Positions 57,291-64,000 of a stretch of DNA of 64,000 bases are shown here, in pieces (the first letter of the stretch is position 1; every line of letters starts with the position of its first letter). The position numbers and the translations under genes were made by a program. The DNA comes from Cryptomeria japonica (Eukaryota; Streptophyta; Pinopsida; Cupressales; Cupressaceae). The notes below the pieces were generated by a model. The model made no database searches, was not told the origin of the DNA, and saw only the letters and a list, made by a program, of their open reading frames with translations. The stretch lies in contig NC_081413.1 of the NCBI RefSeq assembly GCF_030272615.1, positions 717,669,867 to 717,733,866 on the forward strand, read 5' to 3'.

Positions 57291-58145
57291 CAAATGCAAA
57301 GAGTACAAGTAGGTTCCGACTCAGAATCAGAGAAAACTACAAGACTGGTATCAATTATCAAGGATCTCTTTTCACCTTACAACATACTTGTCAGCAGCAC
57401 TGAAAGACTCCGGGACAACACTTCTGAGACTAATTCTAATGACTATGAATGGGGAACTTGTTCAAATATTACTGAAGATATCCCTGAAGGTTCTATTCAT
57501 ACAACCCTTTCTCAAGAAGGACACAACACAAAGACTAGATTACTTGAATTTGGTGCGCAACATATCTACAAAGCTACAAAAAATGAGTAGTGACACTACG
57601 AGCAAGTCTAAATGTAGGATGATACCATCAAATATCTCGACAGTATCATTAACTTATTCAATCTCACAGACAACCTTAATGACACCTCTATCATGAAACT
57701 TACCGTAGTCGATCTCGACCCACCCAATGACTCTTTACCACTCGTATTTCCTGATCTCATAAACTTGGACGAACTTGAACACCATGACTTATCCATATTT
57801 CCAAATGATGAATCCATTATTCATTACCCATGTACATTTAATCCAGAAACAAACTCTACCAGCAAACAAAATAACAATTTCTACAATCAGGAAGGTGCCA
57901 AGTTTCTCAGTCGCAAAGGTGAAAGAGATACAGGATCTAATGCTGAAAACTAGTCAATGGAAGCATTAGATCACAAAAAAGTAAAAATAAAGGATGCATC
58001 TGAGGGTGAAAACATTTTTAAGGCACCTAAGGATGGGAGACTTGAAACTCTTCCTGAACACTATCAGAAGCGATCACCCATATTGATTGAGCCCACTCAA
58101 TCAATCAACATTGGTATAGAAGAAGTAGCTAAAACATACACCTAG
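57291..58145 (+). pseudogene. B linker between G-patch and reverse transcriptase
   Basis: Three open pieces in one frame (57294-57590, 57693-57953, 57957-58145) separated by stops. The content is acidic, Asn- and Ser-rich, with no recognised domain; VVDLDPPNDSLPLVFPDLIN near 57705 and the LPEHYQKRSPILIEPTQS stretch near 58045 resemble the linker before RT in Tat elements. A frameshift near 58145 leads into RT. Confidence 0.7.
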
Positions 58146-59195
58146 AAAAATTTCTGACAGAAGAAGAAAAACCAAAGTTTATCAGATTCTTCAAAGAAAA
58201 GAAAATCAATTTTGCTTAGTCCTATGCAAATATTCTCGGAATAGATCCAAACTTAATCATGCATCATTTATCTATTTCTCCAAGAGCTAAGCCAGTCAAG
58301 CAAAAACTAAGAAATATGAATCCACATGTAGCACTAATGGTTAAAGATGAACTAAAGAAACTATTAGATGTCAGATTTATTCGACCTATAGACTATGCTG
58401 AATGGATTTCAAACATTGTGTCAGTTTTAAAACCAAATGGAAGCATCAGGATATGCACAGATTTTAGAGATGTTAACAAAGCTTGTCCAAAAGATGACTT
58501 TCCTTTGTCCAGCATCGACATAATTGTAGACCTCACAAAAAGCCATGCAATGCTATCATTAATGGATAGTTTATCTTGCTATAATCAAATTAAGATAGCT
58601 CCAGAGGATCAAGATAAAACTGCGTTCACCTATCCTTGGGGAATGTATTGTTGGAATGTCATGCCTTTTGGCTTGAAGAATGTTGGGGCAACTTATCAAA
58701 GAGCAATGACAAAAATCTTTCATGATATGATGCATACCTTCATGGAGGACTACGTGGATGATTTACTAGCTAAGTCATTTACCCGAGCAGAACATCTTCG
58801 CATATTAGATAAAATCTTTCAAAGATAAGAGAAATTCCAAGTTAGGCTAAACCCTAAGAAGTGTGTCTTCGGGGTAACATCAGGCAAATTATTAGGCTAC
58901 ATTGTGTCAGCAAAAGGCATTGAAGTAGATCTAGTGAAAGTAAAGGCCATCATGGAGATGCCACCTCCCAAGAACATTAGCCAACTCAAATCTCTACAAG
59001 GATGACTATAGTCTATCAAGTGATTCATAGCCCAAATAGTAGATAAAAGTATACCATTCAATCATCTGCTACATAAGAACATACCATTGAGATGGGAGGC
59101 CAAATGTGCAGAATCATTCTATCAAATCAAACAATATCTAATGAATCCACTAGTTCTGGTACCACCAATACTAGGAAAACCACATATCAACAACT
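58146..59195 (+). pseudogene. B reverse transcriptase
   Basis: From KPKFIRFFKEKK and HHLSISPRAKPVKQKLRN near 58259, the Gypsy RT runs through GSIRICTDFRDVNKACPKDD, FPLSSID, LSLMDSLSCYNQI (catalytic Asp kept; the usual GYSGYNQI altered), FTYPWG, NVMPFGLKNVGATYQR, the catalytic YVDDLLAKS near 58755, then LNPKKCVFGVTSGKLLGYIV. A TAA near 58826 and further stops near 59002, 59008 and 59020 break it. The RT thumb and connection continue to LVPPILGKPH. It would copy the element RNA; inactive because of stops. Confidence 0.9.
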
Positions 59196-59950
59196 GACAT
59201 ATCATTGGGGGCACTGTTAGCACAAAAAGATCAAGAAGGCAAGGAACGAGCTATATATTACATTAGTAGGACATTAAATGACTATGAGCTCAATTACACA
59301 TTCATTGAGAAGGCCTGCTTAGCTGTAGTCTTCTCCTCTCAAAAGTTCTGACATTACATGCTAGCTCACATAATCAAGCTAGTAGAAAAAATTGATCCTC
59401 TCAAGTATTTACTCAGCAAAGTAGATCTTATAGGCAGATTAGCTAAATGAGTTATGATTCTCAGCGAGTTTGATATCCACTACATAGAGCGTCGGGCTAT
59501 CAAGGGACAAGTAGTTGCAGATCAATTAGTTGAGGCACCAATACCTGATAAGAAACCAATGAAGGTAGAATCTCTAGATAGGGGTGTCCTTACTATTACA
59601 CCCAAACAATGGACCTTGTATTTTGATGGTTCTTACACTCAACATGGCTCAGGTGTTGGCATCTTGTTCGTCACTCCTGAAGGGCACACCATACCAAGAT
59701 CATATAGACTCATGTTTCCATGCACAAATAACATCATTGAGTATGAATCACTGGTCACAGGAATCAAAATGGCCATAGAATTGAGAATCACAGAACTGAA
59801 AGTCTACGGAGATTTCCAAATGGTTATAAATTAGATCAACAATGAATATTAGACAAAGGATGACAAGCTACTACCATACAAAATAATGGTAGATGACTTC
59901 AAACAATATTTTGTACACATTACCTTTGAGCAAATACCAAGGTTGGACAA
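59196..59950 (+). pseudogene. B RNase H and second RNase H, cut by H2
   Basis: Shifted by one frame from RT, 59200-59450 reads SLGALLAQKDQEGKERAIYY, LNYTFIEKACLAVVFSSQK and other features of the RT-linked RNase H, with two stops. From 59454 a linker (FDIHYIERRAIKGQVVADQL) leads to a second RNase H: LYFDGSYTQHGSGVGILFVT, IIEYESLVTGIKMA and LKVYGDFQMVIN carry the Asp, Glu and Asp expected at the active site. After a stop near 59832 it continues to FEQIPRLDN at 59950, where the H2 LTR begins. The second domain is typical of Tat elements. Confidence 0.85.
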
Positions 59951-62428
59951 TGTGAGGACTCACCTCGACTCAGTCTGACATTCAGTGGATTTTATATTTT
60001 AGACTATTATGGATACTTTATTTTGATGCATTTTGAGACTTAGAACTTATATGATTTCAGGATTTGGATAACATTGCTATGATTTGATGATTTACTTACA
60101 TGCTTTTTGAGATGAACACTACATGATTATTAGATAGAATGATATTGCAATGATAGATGTCGATATTGAATTTGCAGGACTTTATTCTGAATATAGAACT
60201 ATGATGTATGTTTAGTTTATGTGAATTGGGATGAAAATTGCTTATGTGAAATTGCTTGGTAAAAGTTGTATTTGATCTGTGCAGATGAAAATTGTATGCT
60301 ACTGATGATGTGCATTGTTATATTATTGAATTATATTATATTTGGATATTTGGAAGTACTAATGTGTAAATTGAGATGCGCAGGAAATTTACCATGTGAC
60401 CATGGAAAATTACGGAGAATCAAACCTAGACTTATGTATGTTCGTAAAGCCAGGGTTTGTCTATTTGGAGAGACAACACCCCGTTTGTGTTGTATTTTAT
60501 TCGTAACAGTATATGTTGCATGAGTGTTAAGTGTTAATTAAATTTTAATGTGTAAAAACCTCAAGAGACAATTTCATGTTTTATTTTTGTAAAAGTATTT
60601 TATTAGTGTCACTTGACACGTGTGTATTTAAATTTAAATATTTTATTTTGTCTCTTGGTGGGAAAGTGTTTAATTATAATTAATCTTTAATAAAATAATG
60701 TGTTGTCAAAAATATTTTGGGAATATAATATTTGGAGTGGTCAACTTATGTTTGACCCGAAAATAAACTTCAGAGGGGTTTAAAATGGGTTAAATGAACA
60801 CCTAGGGGTAGTTTAATAGGGTTTCCTAAAGCCCATAAGGTATACCTAGGGGTTAGGGGTAATTTTAGGCAAGTTTCTACTTTATAATGATCTTTTTAAC
60901 GCTTTAAAAATTGGCTTTTTTGAGTTGAGCGAAAATAGAAAATTGAAGTTAAATCAAATCAAGATTTTTCCTCTTGGAAGGAGAGTCTTTTTGCATTTTT
61001 GCTTTCTTTCTTCTTTTTTTTGTTTTTTTTTAGAATCCTGTGAGAACTCAGAGAGTGAGCTTCTTAAGGAAGATTTTTGGGAATAGCAGGGTAATCACCC
61101 ACTCTCCATTTTTGGAGATAGAAGAAAATTTAGAAGAAAAATAATGTTATGGAATAGAGGAATTTGAATAAGGGTATAAGGAAAAAGATTTGTGGATTGG
61201 GCAGCTCTTCATCAGATATCATAATAACCTTTGGGCAGATTAAGGTTGGTTTCAATTTTTACTTTTAATATCTTCTTCTTGTTCATGTCTGGAAGTTTGT
61301 TGGCGTAAGAAATCTGTATTCTTGGAAGTTTATGTTTGAGAATCTTTTGATATTTTGTTTTATGAATTGATGTGTTTTGGGAGTTTTCTCAAGATCTCTT
61401 ACTCTTGGGAGAGAAGAGGATCTTGAGGGTGGTAGCAGTGACAGCCCTCGAGTGAGAGACTCTCTTTTGAGAGCGATCACAAGGGATCTTTGTGTGACCC
61501 TTGCTGCATGGCCTATTTGTGCAATGGGGGTCATAAGGAGGGTTATAAGGCTAGAATGCCTTTGGGGGGCATAAGGATTAAGGGGTTGAGAATTCTTGAT
61601 ATTTTTATTATGCCATGAGGTGGCTTCTTGTTTGTATCATACTTGCAGTTCTCCTCAGGGTATTTGGTCCACTACCACCCTTTGAAAATGTTCATCACCG
61701 AAGTGTGGTGCTGTGAAAGCCAGGTTGGGAATGTGTCTGGAATATCTGTATGTTTTTCTTTCTATGTGTTTGCCTGTTTGTTACCCGTCTAGGAATTGGT
61801 TCTCCGAGCTCGGGGGTGGCTACCAGTTAGCCTAGGCTGTGAGGTGAGCACTCCGTGGTCATATTTGTGTTTTCTATTATGCAGGAAATTCAGAGGAAAG
61901 AGATTAGGAACCATGAAAGAGATACAGAAGATTGTTATTGAAGATACTTGAATTCAGTTGCAGATGTTTGTTAAAAGTTGTTATAGAAATATGCCTCATT
62001 CATAGAAAAGAGAAGCAAGTTGTAATTTGTGAAAGTAGACTTGAAGTTTTATTGTTGTGACTATTCAGAGAAAACATTCTGTAAATTGGTAGAATATCTT
62101 AGAGATGTCTTAAAAAGAAAAGCTTGTTATTTCTACTTCTGGTTTATTTGAAAAAGAAAAGTTAATTTGTGTTGCATGCAAAGCTTCTTGTATTATGGAA
62201 AGGAATAAAAGAATTGTTTTCATTTAGATTTTACCTATATTTTTACTTGAGGCAAAATAGAAGTTTTTATATACTGAAAGATTTTAAGTATTTAAAATGG
62301 AAAAAGTTGTTTTATTTGAATATTTTATTAGAAAAAAAAAATCAATGAATTTCTTTATTCCAGAAAAAGTATAATGTATCTTTGAATAGTGTTCTAAATT
62401 GTATTTTAGATAACATTGATTTAGAAGC

Positions 62429-62431
<3 letters not shown>

Positions 62432-62459
<28 letters not shown>
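62432..62459. repeat. (AT)n microsatellite in LTR H2
   Basis: Short AT dinucleotide run, shorter than the comparable run in H1 (2057-2130). Confidence 0.85.
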
Positions 62460-62696
62460 ATCTGATTTAACTTTATGTTTTTCCTTTTATTAAATTAGCT
62501 TAAAAATTTTGCATGTAAATTTCTCTTTTAAAAATTTATATAAATATATAATGAAATAAATTTCATCTTTTTAACTATGATTATAAAAGTTAAGTAAATA
62601 TAAATATATACATATATATATATATTTATTTATATATTATATTTTTTTAAAAATAAATTAAATTAAAAAAAAAATGTTTTGGGTCCCCGCGGACTC

Positions 62697-62896
62697 CACT
62701 GTGTGTACGCATAGCGGACGGCCGCGCGGCGCCCACTGTGTGCACACATAGTGGAGCCGCTTGCGGCTCCCACTGTGCGGGCACACAATGGACGGCCACG
62801 ACCGCCACTGTGTGGCCACACAGTGGGGAGCGGCTAGCGGCGCCCACTTTGTGGGCACACAGTGGTGCCGCGGCGCCACTGTGAGCTCACACAGTG
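62697..62896. repeat. Array of six 20-bp GC-rich palindromes in LTR H2
   Basis: Units at 62697-62716, 62734-62753, 62771-62790, 62806-62825, 62845-62864 and 62877-62896, each a version of CACTGTGTG-NN-CACACAGTG. Linkers are GC-rich. Centres vary (TA, CA, GG, GC) while arms are mostly kept, as in H1. The array is about 0.8 kb from the LTR end (0.93 kb in H1). Confidence 0.95.
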
Positions 62897-63697
62897 GTGC
62901 GCGCAGCCAGCCGCCTCCCAAACTCCCGTGACCTGCGATAAAATGGTTCCATGGCCGCCAAGGGTTTTGGCCCAGCCAAAAATATTGACTGTAAAAAAAA
63001 AAAATGGTTTAAAACCCTAGCCGAATGGGGTTAGGGCAAGTTGTTATTAAAAATAAATAAGTTAATTAGATTAGATAATATATAAGTGGGGAGATTAGAA
63101 CCCTAATTAGGGTTGGGGAAAATATGAAACAATATTTTAGGAAGATATAATTTTTTTTTAAAATTAGAATTAAAATATTTGCCATTTATGCAAAATATAT
63201 AATATATATATATGTATCCATATATATATATGGGTATATATATATATATGTAAATATATGAATTTTTGAGTATTTTGAATAAGTAATTAAATTATAAATA
63301 TATAAATATATGCATATTCAAATATGTATATATGTATAAATTTATATAATCCTGATTTTAATTTGGGATAAATTATAAAGAGAAATATAAAAGAATTGAA
63401 AAGACTATATAGTCTTATGGGAGAATAAATTAAATTTTTCACTCCTACTTCCTTTAGTTTGATTAATTTAATAAACTTATTGACTAGATATCTCTTGGAG
63501 ATAGAATTAAATCAGTAGGTTCTCCGCAATTAAAATTTAACAATTTATCGATGCTTAGTTCGTTTTCAGAATTAGCTCGAATTTAATAATGGAAATTTCA
63601 TTAACGTTTGGTGTAAGAGTGAACTTGTTAATTAATTTAGTATGTTTTAAAAAAAAAATTTGTTTCGTTTTTGCCCTAAATTTTGGGCATGACATTT

Positions 63698-63709
63698 TGG
63701 TATCAGAGC
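63698..63709 (+). promoter_or_regulatory. Primer-binding site of H2
   Basis: TGGTATCAGAGC, the exact initiator-Met tRNA complement, three bases after the LTR end. Confidence 0.95.
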
Positions 63710-63852
63710 AAGGTTTCCACACTAGGAGCCTTACTCACTTACGTTTCGCCTTGGAATATTTTAAATTATTTTGTTAAATGGAAATTTAAATTTAAATAAA
63801 TTTAATTATAAAAGAAATAAATAAATTGTTTTTGTCTTATTTTCCTCTTAGG

Positions 63853-64000
63853 ATGCCTCCGTTGACGCGACAAGCTCGCAAGCGCGGACGGGGTCCTAGA
63901 CGTGAGCGCATAGCATGCGATGAGGAAGAGAGGGAGGCATCGGTTCTAGAGGAGAACCCAAATGCACCTCCCGAACAGCCAAATGAACCTAACTGTGACA
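63853..64000 (+). CDS. H2 gag, N-terminal part only
   Basis: ATG at 63853 begins MPPLTRQARKRGRGPRRER and stays open to the window edge (49 codons). An Arg-rich start of the MPP...RRGRG kind is usual for Gag of Tekay/Del chromoviruses; an acidic and Pro/Asn-rich stretch follows. The base composition is GC-richer than the LTR around it. The start is chosen as the first ATG after the primer site that opens a long frame. Whether the full gene is intact cannot be seen. Confidence 0.7.
   Translation, partial: MPPLTRQARKRGRGPRRERIACDEEEREASVLEENPNAPPEQPNEPNCD

Larger units (their letters stand above)
49636..59950 (+). mobile_element. B: Gypsy element of Tat type, cut off by H2
   Basis: 5' LTR, tRNA-Lys primer site, a 2.9-kb leader, gag, protease, G-patch, reverse transcriptase and two RNase H domains, in that order. 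At 59950 the coding sequence stops inside the second RNase H, at the IPRLDN motif, where the H2 LTR starts. Integrase and 3' LTR would lie beyond H2, outside the window. The dual RNase H suggests the Tat (Ogre-related) lineage. All segments carry stops. Confidence 0.88.
59951..63694 (+). mobile_element. H2: 5' LTR of a giant-LTR Gypsy element
   Basis: Starts TGTGAGGACTC exactly where B coding stops and ends GGGCATGACA before a perfect Met primer site, giving a 3,744-bp LTR. From about 60645 it matches H1. LTRs this long, an initiator-Met site and a gag start rich in Arg fit the Tekay/Del chromovirus group. The element runs out of the window, so its target duplication cannot be checked; the five bases before it are GACAA. 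Confidence 0.88.

Noticed and set aside
60266..60523. 85-codon open frame near the start of LTR H2
   Set aside because: Within an LTR, no motif, and no matching part of H1 in the window for comparison.

Overview
This window reads as intergenic DNA from a large plant nuclear genome. It is AT-rich and I see no host gene with intact exons. Almost every base can be assigned to LTR retrotransposons inserted into one another. The evidence is structural: initiator-Met primer-binding sites (TGGTATCAGAGC and variants), one tRNA-Lys-type site, polypurine tracts, TG...CA LTR ends, and Ty1/Copia and Ty3/Gypsy gag-pol fragments. A seed plant with a bloated genome, such as a gymnosperm, is a reasonable guess, but the sequence does not prove the taxon. 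Nearly all reading frames are broken by stops and frameshifts, so most entries are pseudogenes. The letters A to L below are labels I gave the elements.

Layout: 1-3482 is the end of a giant LTR (H1). 3483-5685 is the 3' tail and LTR of a Gypsy element (A). 5686-38325 is one old minus-strand Copia element (D) split into five pieces by four later insertions. These are L (7625-15672, plus, no pol), E (16767-21578, minus, Copia), F (22341-29903, minus, Copia with a perfect 5-bp target duplication) and G (30470-37094, plus, Copia). D itself sits in the gag of a minus-strand Gypsy element (K, 38326 to about 39600). Next come a plant-mobile-domain pseudogene in antisense (39630-40805), a polypurine tract and LTR (C, 41682 to about 42939), and a stretch with stem-loop repeats and a broken single ORF of about 1,210 codons (44755-48395). 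From 49636 a plus-strand Gypsy element of Tat type (B: LTR, tRNA-Lys site, gag, protease, G-patch, RT and two RNase H domains) runs to 59950. There a second giant-LTR element (H2) has inserted; its 5' LTR is 59951-63694, followed by a Met primer site and the start of its gag, which leaves the window.

The least ordinary material is in three places. Element L carries LTRs related to those of D, F and G but encodes only a coiled-coil, multi-zinc-knuckle ORF1 and a large unrecognised ORF2; it looks like a non-autonomous element that would need Copia proteins in trans. The 44755-48395 ORF is another large unrecognised protein with the same kind of layout. The H LTRs carry arrays of 20-bp GC-rich palindromes. 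A stem-loop just before the polypurine tract is kept in elements A and C although its sequence differs between them.
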